Shown piece by piece: positions 12,073 to 22,128 of a stretch of DNA of 64,000 nucleotides; position 1 is the first letter of the stretch; each line of letters begins with the position of its first letter. A program made the translations under genes and the position numbers. Source of the stretch: Sanderia malayensis (lineage: Eukaryota; Cnidaria; Scyphozoa; Semaeostomeae; Pelagiidae); the NCBI GenBank assembly GCA_013076295.1, contig RQOL01000876.1, positions 5,456,001 to 5,520,000 of the forward strand. The letters run 5' to 3'. A model generated the notes under the pieces. That model searched no databases. It was not told the DNA's origin and saw only the letters and a list, made by a program, of their open reading frames with translations.

Positions 12073-13666
12073 GAAGAAAGCCATTGGTCATGTGATGTAC
12101 TGCGGCCGCCAAATTGTCAACAGATAATGATGATGACTCAATGATATAAAGCGCCGAAGGCGCTAGATACCTGACTCGCGTCGAATCAGTGAAGCCAATA
12201 AAAATTTGGCGGCCATCTTAAAAGGGGGCAAAAAGTTGATGTTGGTCATCAAGTCAAAACAGAAACACTACAATTCAATGCTTGTCTTGGGGATAATAAT
12301 GGTGAAATAAGTCGATATATACATATTTTTACAGAGCATACAATATGATGATACTATTGAAATTGCTAGAATGGCAAAAAACGCACCATGTATCAGTATT
12401 TTGTTTATTTATTGCGGAACGACGGATCCGGCCTAAATTTATTGAATTACAAAAACGTTGTAAAAATTAATACTTTTGGATGTACTGGATAATATGTATG
12501 CTCAAATTAAAGGTAAGTGACATGGTCTTGACATCCCAGAAGCTTATTAAAATATTAGCTGATGCGACACGGGATTTTACTGAAGTATTTGAAAACTTTA
12601 CCAAAACCTGAAATTCCAACTGAAGTAACACCACACGGTTTTGGTTGCTAAAGGTTCAACAACGAGGAAGATCAATTATCTTCAGCCTAAGTGACTTTAA
12701 ATATGTAACAGAATATCAGACCGCTACGATTCTTTGAATTAATTCACTTGTAAAAGGTATAATCTGCCACTGCGTTTCCTTTCCTTTCGAATTGGAGAAG
12801 TGTTGTATTTGCTAATATTTCAGTACCTACCTAAGCTTTTGGGATATCAAAATCCTGTCACTTACCTTTAATTAGAGCTTACAAATTATATCCAGTAAAT
12901 CCAAGACTTTTAATTCAACAACTGTTTTTGTTATTCGATTAATTTAGGCCTGTTCCATCGTTCCGCAAAAAATAAACAAAATACCGATATTTGAAACGTT
13001 TTTTGTCATTATCTAAATTTTACTAGTATCCTCATATTATGTGCTCTGCAACAGTATGCATATGTCAAACTTTTTTACAATTATTTTCCTCCAGAGAGAG
13101 CATTTAACTTTGGAATCGTTGATTTACAAAAGCTATTTGCCCCCTTATAAAATGGCCGCCAAATGGCATCACTCTTGTCTGCACGAATCGTGCGGAGTCA
13201 GGTATCTAGCGCCTTCGGCGCTTTATATCATTGTGATGACTGGTCTGGCAATTTATTGTTCTTTCCTTTTGTTCTTGAAAATAACTCGCTGGCGCAATTA
13301 ATTTTGTTGTGTTTCTCTATTGACTATGACTTCAGAAAGAAGAAAATGAGTTTCAAAATAAACAACCCTTTTATTCATTGGCTTACCTCTTCGAGTTTCA
13401 TGACCAGGGTTGGTTATTAAGGCAGTGTTTTGTACGATGACAGCTGGGTCTTCGACAAAAACACAATCAGGAAGTGTTTCATCTGCATCTAACACAATCA
13501 CTTGCAGTCCAAGGCTCTTTAAAGTCGCCATGTATCTTTCGTGTTCTTTGCACGCGTGATCGTAATCGATGGGTTGATCAGAGTCATCCATTCTCAATGC
13601 CTGATCAACCAACGATCTAGGAATCCTTCTACAAACTGCCTTTGAATAGTGAAACAGGGAAGCCAT
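11392..13666 (-). CDS. DDAH1: Dimethylarginine dimethylaminohydrolase (DDAH)
   Basis: Cytosolic enzyme that hydrolyses asymmetric dimethylarginine to citrulline and dimethylamine, relieving nitric oxide synthase inhibition. Two coding exons, 13666-13387 and 11918-11392, give 268 residues, close to the usual 280-odd. Family signatures in order: LPDCVFVEDPAVI with the acidic catalytic and binding residues; ARLDGGDVLFTGKEFFVGLS; LHLKSMMSMAG with the catalytic His; and the C-terminal KVDGALTCCSLLIN with the nucleophilic Cys. The protein stops right after LLIN, slightly shorter than the human enzyme. The single 1.47-kb intron holds a fold-back transposon and a (CAA)n tract. DDAH1 and DDAH2 cannot be separated by eye; a single pre-duplication orthologue is likely. 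Confidence 0.95.
12044..12072 (+). repeat. (CAA)n microsatellite
   Basis: About nine uninterrupted AAC/CAA triplets in the DDAH intron, roughly 65 bp before the fold-back element. Confidence 0.9.
12139..13233. mobile_element. 1,095-bp fold-back transposon with 8-bp target duplication
   Basis: The left arm (12139-12558) and right arm (12812-13233) are inverted copies about 420 bp long around a roughly 250-bp unpaired centre. The terminal 38-39 nt are identical, starting CAATGATATAAAGCGCCGAA; matching continues with decay through blocks such as GGCGGCCAT, GTATTTTGTTTATT, GCGGAACGA and AAAGGTAAGTGACA. The element is flanked on each side by TGATGACT (12131-12138 and 13234-13241), an exact 8-bp target duplication. 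Near each tip is a small palindrome, AGCGCCGAAGGCGCT. No transposase frame is present. The 8-bp duplication and CA start suggest hAT or P superfamily; the rest of the assignment is open. Confidence 0.9.
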
Positions 13667-16371
13667 TTTGAAAGAACTCTCACGACGGAGGTTGCGTTTT
13701 GTGTCTGCGCTGTTGTGTTTTCAGAATAATCCCCGACCCCGTTTTACGCCGGCAAACAATGGCGCTGTAATCACTTGAATGGCAGGAGTCATGAACAATA
13801 ACAGTTTATTTTCTGCCTCGTTTTCAAGCCGACTGAAGTCAGCATTAAAAGTCGGTTTTTGTTGCTATTCGTGTTCGACCAATTATCTCTTTGGTGTTGC
13901 TAGCTATATCGTGGTGTTTCTCTTGATAGAGAGTTTACGCAACCAGAACATAACACGAACACTTTTGCATAACGTTAACGTTAGCACGTGTGGATATGCA
14001 GCAGCAAGACCGGTGAAATATTGAATTTTAACTGGTCTTTTTACTTCAACTGATCCTAAAATCGACGTTCTAAGTCAATGATCTTTATAGCAATAAACTT
14101 AATACAAGACACGACACTCATATATAAATTTAAAGATAATTAAGATACTTTGGAAATTTCTTTTGCCAACTTTGGTAGCTACGGAAACACATTTTCTTCT
14201 ACGGATTTGTTATTTCTATTAAAACAGTCGTCTTATTTGCTGGAACCATTTTTTGTTTTAATTGAAGCGATCATTTATTGTAGCCTGATTTACGTCTTTT
14301 TATAAGAAAAGACATGTATATCGACTCCTCCTCTTTTTGCTTTGTTAGATAGCTGAGACAAACAAAAATATTGTCCCGAGGGCTTTATTCTTCCATTATT
14401 CTTAAATTTTACAGATTTTGGGCCTCAATTTTCTTATAAGCTATATTTTTATATAAAAAAAATGTGTGAAAATTACAGCATTAGGATAACTCCAAATCAA
14501 AATAGGTTCAATTTTAGCATTGATTGGGTGTTGTAACGACATATGGAAGACTATGATGATGTGTTTCTTTGCAATCCTAGTCTATAAGGCGTTAGCTATG
14601 TGGTGAAGATAATGTTAAAATAAATGAACATTGTTGATTATTGAAACATCAAACTGAACACATAGTGAAACTGCCTTGGCTCTACCTAAACATGGATTTA
14701 TTATTGAAGTCCCTTTACACGAGCATTGGAGATTAATGCTACGCCTAATTTTTGTAGGAAACAAGTGAGAACTCCAGTTTCCGTCTCCTAAAAGTTACTT
14801 AGGATTTTTTTATTGTCATCCAAAAATATCACGTCAGGAAAATTCTACAATTTAATGTGGTAGCTTACACAATCGTCAAGGTTATATCATGGATCTTACA
14901 TTTGGATGGCCCAAAAATTAGATAACTTATGTGCACTGCTAAAGACAAACTCCTTCAGAAGTTTTCAATTTTAAATATTTTATCACCATGTAAATAGCAG
15001 ATAATTGGAAGTTCAAATCCATTAATTTGCAGTCAAAGCTCACGCATTATGGTGTGCCATGTATGCACATTGCCCAGCTTTGCTTGCATTACAGATGTCT
15101 CTGTATAATTGTCATATGGACTTAGACCAAACACACGAAAGAGCTGCCATTTTCAAAGTCTGCAAGCAGGCTGACACTTTCAAAGCACTTCAACATTTTG
15201 GTTTATTGATCTCTGAAGTGGCTCTAAAGCCCCATTATGAGCTGAACCGGGTACATTTGTTTTTAAGCCTGGTTTCCATATGTCAGAAAACACCCTTTTC
15301 TGGGCGTTCTTTTTTAGAGTGATTTGGAGACGATCAAACACACGTTCTTAGAGCGTTAGACATCAAATATATACACAAATTACATACCGTATTTCCTCGA
15401 TTAAACACCCAGGGGCGTTTATTAATCTCGGCACTTTTCAAGGGGGCGCCTAATCGAGGGGGCGATTATTCGAGGGAGGGTGCTTATTAGAATGTGCAAG
15501 ATCACAGCCTCTGTCATTGGGTCCAGAAAAGAGAAAATGGTTCAGTTGTGCCTTGCTTTTATCGAGCAACAATACACTACACCAACTTTTGTTGTGTGTG
15601 GGGCGTTTAATCGAAGGGGGCGTTTATTTCAAAAGTTATTAGCATAAAGGGGCGCTTATTCGAGGGGGCTTCTAATCGAGGGGGGCGTTTAATCGAGGAA
15701 TAACTTTATAACTTTTATAACTACGGTATAACTTTCCAAGAACATTGATCGATGTTACTTCGACCAATACTGAATTTTAAAACGAAAAACTAAAATATTT
15801 ATACCCAAAATAATTAACAAATTTAACCCAATCAAATTTCAGAAAAACAAGTCTCCTGCAGGGAAATGATTCACTCTCTGCTAACTTCCCGGGGCTAACA
15901 TTGTGAATCATGTGTACTTAAAACTTATAAATCATGTATCCTTAACAATTCTTACATCGCTTGAAGTTGTTGCTTCGCAAAAGCGTCGCATATGGAAACA
16001 AGACTCTTATTATGAAAATATATTGTAAAGCTTTTAATAAAACCGAAACTAATTAGCGCTAACTAATAGCAATGGATTTCTAAAGCGATTCAATAACGTC
16101 TCTTTAATTTGTTCGGTGATTCAAAATCGACAATCAAAACAGAATTTTTCATGAATTACACATAACACGTGTTTCCTGTCAACTGGACATTTTTCAGGTG
16201 ACTATTTGAGATGATCAAACATGTATAAAATTCTATTTTGTGTTAGATTTCTTTATTTATTCCGCTTCATACAATTGGTTCTTCCTGTAAATGATACTCT
16301 CCTATGATATTTTGCGTGTGCTGTTTGTGTGTCATACATCTGCTTGCGTACAGCTGTCTGCACCTCGCGGG
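13667..16371. other. Intergenic region upstream of DDAH and of the secreted peptide gene
   Basis: AT-rich non-coding sequence with one MITE (15385-15728). Reading frames here have no splice context, no recognisable family and no codon bias. The last 100 bp form the core promoter of the gene starting at 16476. Confidence 0.6.
15385..15728. repeat. MITE of the TACCGTATTTCCTCGATTAA family
   Basis: The left end TACCGTATTTCCTCGATTAA matches the inverse of the right end (TTAATCGAGGAATAA ... TACGGTA). A 20-odd-bp AT insertion interrupts the right repeat. The interior has at least six GGGGCGTTTATT/AATCGAGGGGGCG-type blocks in both orientations. No coding. It shares its termini with the repeat at 3913-4178 and its interior words with a fragment at about 60106-60152. 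Confidence 0.75.
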
Positions 16372-16379
16372 TATAAAAG
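16372..16379 (+). promoter_or_regulatory. TATA box of the secreted peptide gene
   Basis: TATAAAAG lies about 100 bp before the ATG at 16476, leaving a predicted start site near 16400-16410 and a 5' UTR of about 70 nt. It is the clearest TATA box seen in the window and fits a tissue-restricted, strongly induced gene better than a housekeeping one. Confidence 0.7.
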
Positions 16380-16475
16380 CAATTCATTCTGCTTTTCAAC
16401 CGGACAAACACTCTTCTGCTACTACCGATAGTCAAGCACCAAACCAACATCTAAAGTCACTACAAATCACCTGCG

Positions 16476-17745
16476 ATGATAACCAAAACAAGTTTACTTC
16501 TAGTTCTGGGATGCTTTCTTCTCTCGGTCTTCTCCGTGAGACTTAGCGAAGCAAAAAGCTTGAAGTTGGTATGTCTTTTGTTTATAATCACTTGAACCTC
16601 TTTGTCTTTAGTATCTTACAAATCCAAAAACAACAATAGAGGCAGTGGCAGTTAGTGGAAAGTATTAGTTGTTGTAAATTTGATTTTATCTTTGCTTTGC
16701 TGGCTGCATGTGATATCCAACTTCTTTCGACTTTTTTATGGCCCAGATGTTAACGTTGCTTTTAACATTTTTTGTTTCTTTATCACTTCTTTATTGAATT
16801 ACTTATGTTTTATGTTAAATTGAACGGTTTTATCTTTGTTTCAGGATGAGACTACCGTGCAAATCAAGAGAACTTCGGGTAAGTTCTTCTTTCTAATTAC
16901 GTTTTCAATGTTAATGTCATTTTCTCAACTATTTGTCTTCTGCCTTTACCTTCTTGCAATACAAAACTGAACTCGTTTGTTATGATGATACAACTCGTTT
17001 GTTGGACCTTCCTTTTGTGTTGTTGTACAAACTTTGACTGTGTGTGCATTTTTAAATACACATCATATATCAACGAGTGTATTTGGCATCGCAGTTGTTT
17101 TATTTTCACACATTTTTCAAACAGTTAAAAAATTGCCGTGCAAGATGCACCCACTCTATGCCGAAGAACCAGAAGCATTCCACTGCGCCAAAGGAGAGCA
17201 CTGTTACGTGACTTCATTCAGCTACAGACATTACTTTACGTTCTGTAAGTACGATCTCTGCTTTCTTTTGTTCAATTTTTATCATACTGTAATACTTTGT
17301 GTTGGCACAATTCTGTGAGGTGCGAAAGTGCTTCTGCCCTTGCTCGAAGCGAATCCAAATATAATCCTTACGAGAATCACGTCTTTGGGACTCTAAAGCG
17401 AGTGCATACGTGAAGGACATCAGAACTGCAAGGATAGCATTAAGACTTAGGTACGACTTACTTACGTATCAAGTAAATATAGGCAACGAAACGATTATTA
17501 GTTTATTAGGAATCTGTTTAATAATATACCAATTGTTAACGTGATCGTTAAGATTTCTGACATTGACAATATCTTTATGCTGTTAATAAGATATCATATC
17601 AACGCTCGAAGAAATGAAGCTCAGCTTTGGAAATCCATTGACAATTCCTTTAAAATTTATTTCCTTTACTTTCTTTCTTTCTTTCAAAAAGTTGCATTTG
17701 TGTGATATGATCTAGTTATGCTATGTTTGAATTGCAGGTATTTAA
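16476..17745 (+). CDS. Small secreted four-cysteine peptide precursor, family unknown
   Basis: Not recognised as a known family. Exons 16476-16568, 16845-16878, 17125-17244 and 17738-17745 join in phase to 84 codons. The first exon encodes a classic signal peptide (MITKTSLLLVLGCF, hydrophobic core, likely cut after SEA). A short charged pro-region follows, ending in a dibasic Lys-Arg. The predicted mature peptide of about 45 residues has four cysteines spaced C-X14-C-X5-C-X13-C, implying two disulfides, and is rich in aromatic residues and His. The last exon adds only one residue and the stop; the strong donor GTAAGT at 17245 and the acceptor TTGCAG at 17732-17737 support it. A TATA box lies upstream. 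A host-defence peptide, venom-like peptide or neurohormone are all possible; the sequence does not decide. Confidence 0.6.
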
Positions 17746-17922
17746 GTGCTTCATTGTGGATGATACGGCAGAACACTTCAACGAAGACAAAATAGAAACA
17801 CTTGGTAATCATGAACAACTAAAATTTCACAATTATATAATCAAATATTAATTTCATGCCTATAAGAATATCACCCCGTTTTTAACAAAACTGTTTATTA
17901 AATTTCAAATTGGATGTTTCAA

Positions 17923-20900
17923 TTATTGATTATCAGGCCCAGATTCTTGTCCATCATTTTCTGCATCGAACCATTCAACATCATCATCTTTTTCATTATT
18001 ATCCGTTGTAACGGGCTGGACTTGGTTGTTAGGCTCTTCCGACCCTTCAGAACTTTCGATATCACTTTGAGACTTTTGATCTTTATTAGAATCCTCTTCA
18101 TCGTCATCGCCTTCATCATCAATATCATCATCTTCCTGACCATCTTCTTCTTTTTCACGCTTCATCTCTTTTTTGCGTCCTTCATCTGTCTCTTCCTTGT
18201 CTTCTTCTTTACTTGTCGAACCTGAATCTAAAACAACAAAGTATTAAATGATCTAGCGTTCAAAGAAGATTCCACCTCGCTCCCAATATCAAGGCAAGCT
18301 TCTTCTCCCTGCACTATATTTCAAAAAGAAAAATAGGAGTCAGATCTTTCCTTCCTCCTCCCTCCACCCCCTCCCTTTATTGTTGTGCCTTTTTCAAATC
18401 TCTCTGGCCTCCTTTCGCAATAGAATCGTTCGAAAACGAGGCATATGTCAATCAAAATTCAAAACATGTGCGCATATTTCTTCGGATCAGTGTTGTCAGA
18501 CTTGGGATTTTATCCCAAGGTCTTGGGATTTTTTGAGGCTGATGGGATTTTCCTTGGGAATTATTTTTTCGAAAAAAACCTTGGGATTTTTCTTGGGAAT
18601 TTTAGAAGTGCATCGAAAATTTCCCACTTTGTTTGAACATTCACAAAGCCAGTCATATTTTCATTCAAACTGATTGATGCTTGATGGCACGACTGGAAAA
18701 TAAGAACATATTAGTGAAAAAGGCTGTAGATTGCGGTGACTGGAAAAATTTTAAACGCTGGTAAAATGTAAACATCGATACCGGAAGGCTTAATAACAAC
18801 TGAAATCTCAGAATCTGAAATCTGAAATCTCGGGATCTTTGCCATTTTGCATGAATGACGTCATTTGCAAAGAAAAAATTGGACCTTGGGAATTTTATTT
18901 TGAAAACAATGGATTTCGGGATTTTTTGAGCCTCGACTTGGGAATTTTGAAGATTTCAATCTGACAACCCTGCTTCGGATGGAGGGAAACATTTTTTTAT
19001 CAAGCCATGCAGTGCAGCAAGGCAAGCAAGCAGCAAAGCAAAGCATGAAGGTAAAATATATCTACATGGTTTTGGGCAATGCAGCAGAAACATTGTATCA
19101 GTAATCTCAAATAAGTGGCGAGAATAAATTGCTCAGATGTCTCGGGTATGCCTGATCAACCTTGGGTGTTCCTCTGTCACGCGACATGCATGTGAAAAAA
19201 GAAAACGGTGAAGGAAAGTGAAAGACCAGGTAGGATTTTACAAAATTGATTGTTTTTAACGTTCATCTTGTGAGACCTCTATACAGTCCTGTTATCGAGC
19301 ACATTTGTACTTGCACATAACAGTGTCACAATTTACTCTTCTATTTATATCATTAAGATCATCACCTTCTTGGCTATCTTTTGATAGATTCTCCTTGTGA
19401 CTATCTCCTTGTTGAAGTTGCAAAGTTTTGTCCTCCACACTTTCCGACCTGGCCACAGCTGAGTGAGACTTCTTTATACCATCTAATTCCTATAAAATAA
19501 AATCCAACTTAGAAAGTTGAAAATGTCTTGTAAAGATGGCTTTGCAAATTTCTCGTAAGGTCTGGTGTAATTTTAAAATTATGTTTAGACTATAATTTTT
19601 GATGAAAGCTCTAGGGCTCATACCTCAGGACCGAGAAATTCTTTTAGTACATTTAAGTCTTCTTCAAATGAAACATCCAAAGCTGTGTCTTCATGATCAA
19701 CAGAACCAGCAATAGGCTCTGAACAAAAATAGTAGCACAATATTTAATTAACAATGTTGTTGAGATTGGGTAGCTTGACTTTTTGAGATGCATGGTGTAT
19801 TAAAATAGCTTCACATACTTTCCAATTCTCCATATTTCTTATATCTTTCCATTTGTTCTAAGAATGCATCTTTATAAATTTGCTGCTTTTCAATTGAATC
19901 TTGTCTTTCTACAATTCTTGCCATTTGCTTTAATTCTTCATCTGACATTTCTTGCTTCTCTGTAAATAAAATTATACACACTGACAATAAAACTGTTGAG
20001 AATTTATGTGTATAATTGATTGACATACAAAAGATCAAACCAGTTGACACTTCATTTTCATGATTTTCGAAAGCAGCAAGTCAAATTGAGCTGGGAACAT
20101 ATTTACCTTTTTCCATTTGGAACTGTAACCTAAAATTAAATTTTGAACATATTATCAAAGTTAGTAACTTCTGATCATTGTGTCAAATTCACCATAGCAA
20201 GCCATTTGTGATCTGGTTTACATTATACGCACATCTCAACATTTGAGGAATGAATTCAAAAAATAGATATGAGACAATATAGTAAACAATTACTCACTGT
20301 CGCTTCTCAACAAGGTCGCTCAATTCTGACCTGTGCTTAGATTTTTGTTTCTCCAATTCAACAAGTTCACAAACCTCTTCAAAATCCAACATGAGCCTAT
20401 TGATTTTGAGGATTTGGTCTCCCAGAGAACCTGAAAAAGATACATAACTTCAACTGTAAACATGTTTGGTTTTTCAACATGAAAATTAACATTTGTGTAG
20501 GGTAGTGGCACAACACAATGATTCACAGATATAATCATGGTTGGTACTGGCAAAATGGCAAACTAAAAACAATGATGCTTACATATTTGATTTTGAGCAA
20601 TTTCGACTTGACCAATTATGTCAGGAAGTGAAACAAGATGATTATGTAATGTTTCAACTGTTGAATCCCATTTTCTCCAATCCTTCACCATTTTTGATAC
20701 TTCCATATCCACTACCTTAAAAAAACCATAGGATTCTTTGCCAAAATTTCTTATGATCCACAACATATCAGCATGAAGGATAACATTGAAAATTTCATCA
20801 TACTTCTGCCTTTTTGGCACATTGCATAGTTTCATCTCTGATGCCAATCCAGTTCTTCTGAAATCTGAAGTTAAATGAAATTAATTTCCCTAAAAATCTA

Positions 20901-21733
20901 AATTTTGTATCCTCTGCACTACTTGTTTCATTGGTTACTTTTCTGCATCCTTAAAACCCATTTGATCCCTGAATTAGATAATGTTTGGGTAATTTGTCCA
21001 ATTTTCCAAACAATGTCATTGTAGTTAAGTAGTACTTCACTCACTTTCTCCAAACATCAAATCCAGTGTCAAAATTTGAGTCATATATCTGATCGTATCT
21101 GAAACAAAAATTAAAATGTCTTCAAATTTTGAACAAATGAGTTTTTTTGCTGATTATAGATATGCCTTTGATAAAGTTGTAAATGGTAATGGGATTATTT
21201 CAACATTTCAGAAGATCACAGTTTTAACACTCTGTTTTATCAGGTATGTTTAAATTTTTGCAGAAATCTCACCTAACATGGGAACCTTCTTCGTATGTGG
21301 CAAGGGCTTTTCTATAAAACACAATCATTATAATTTTACAGCAATATGTAATTAATCGAAAAGAGAATCATTTTATTGCAATGCATATACTAACAATGGC
21401 CGCATAGTGAATCTTTTAGCACCAAACATGTTGCAATTTACCTGGCTTTCTTATTCAAAGACTTTGCTTCTTTTTTTGCCCTGTCTGCAATATTTCTCCA
21501 CCTGGCAAGAAAGAAATTAGCATATTTTACTTCCTGGAAATAATTAAATCATCAAATATTTGAAAAAATTATAGATACAAAAGTCGAGAAGAAATTGGGG
21601 GTTGTGGAGACTAATCAAATTACCCTGAAAATAAATCACTTTGGGCATTATAGATCTTCTCTTTCAAGTCCAGATTTTCCAATGTTGCTTTTGTATCCTT
21701 TGCTTTCTCCCTGATGTTTTGAAGACTTGCCAT
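17923..21733 (-). CDS. DTNBP1: Dysbindin (BLOC-1 subunit)
   Basis: Coiled-coil subunit of BLOC-1, which works in biogenesis of lysosome-related organelles and in endosomal and synaptic vesicle trafficking. Eleven exons (21733-21624, 21501-21442, 21311-21273, 21098-21045, 20857-20583, 20431-20298, 20129-20107, 19959-19819, 19718-19624, 19489-19376, 18227-17923) give 449 residues in continuous phase. Recognisable blocks: an N-terminal AKKEAKSLNKKARKALATYEEG helix; a long central coiled coil (LMLDFEEVCELVELEKQKSK); the dysbindin-type helix RQDSIEKQQIYKDAFLEQME; and EDLNVLKEFLG, matching the post-coil conserved segment. The last exon is a highly acidic Asp/Glu/Ser tail. A hAT-type MITE sits in the intron before the last exon. 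The gene is head-to-head with POR, 395 bp apart. Confidence 0.85.
18488..18972. mobile_element. 485-bp hAT-type MITE with perfect 8-bp target duplication
   Basis: It lies between exact copies of CTTCGGAT (18480-18487 and 18973-18980). The left tip CAGTGTTGTCAGA pairs with the right tip TCTGACAACCCTG. The interior is full of CTTGGGATTTT / CTTGGGAATTTT words, about eight of them, some in shared blocks at both ends (GGGATTTTTTGAG). The CAG start and 8-bp duplication are hAT hallmarks. No transposase frame. It lies in the last intron of dysbindin. Confidence 0.9.
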
Positions 21734-22128
21734 TGTTGAGTTGTAAATCTTTCTTTCCTCGGGAATCAATAAATGAAAATAAAGCAATCATTTAATCAGG
21801 ATTTTGCTATAACCTGTATTGGTCTACATTGTTTTTCTACAGAGCCCTGGTGGTCTTGGTCTTTCTTTCTTTTTGTTTTGCTCGGATTGGCTTCATGCAA
21901 AATAATGTTGTTGTGTTGTTTGGATAAAGCATTGAATGACGTCAGAACAACTGTTCCAGTTTCTGGTCAAAGTTCATGCTCTTGTTGCGCAATGCAATGC
22001 AATGCAACAGAAAATCAGAGATTTGCTCTCTCCGCTCGCATTGTCTTGTCCCAGTGTTGAGAGAAGGGTAATTGTTGAGGTTTATGGACAAAGTTAACAC
22101 AAAATCCATATAACCCTTCACTTTCAAA
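21734..22128. promoter_or_regulatory. Candidate bidirectional promoter, dysbindin / POR
   Basis: The 395 bp between two divergent start codons must hold both 5' UTRs and core promoters. No TATA box is evident near either start. A GCAATGCAATGCAATGCAAC short tandem lies near 21990. The shared-promoter idea is inferred from spacing only. Confidence 0.5.

Noticed and set aside
17245..17400. Alternative last exon for the secreted peptide via AG at about 17320
   Set aside because: No polypyrimidine tract and a 75-nt intron; the acceptor at 17737 is much stronger.
17914..18225. 103-codon hydrophobic plus-strand frame
   Set aside because: Antisense of the acidic dysbindin tail; GAT/GAA-rich DNA reads as Ile/Phe on the other strand.
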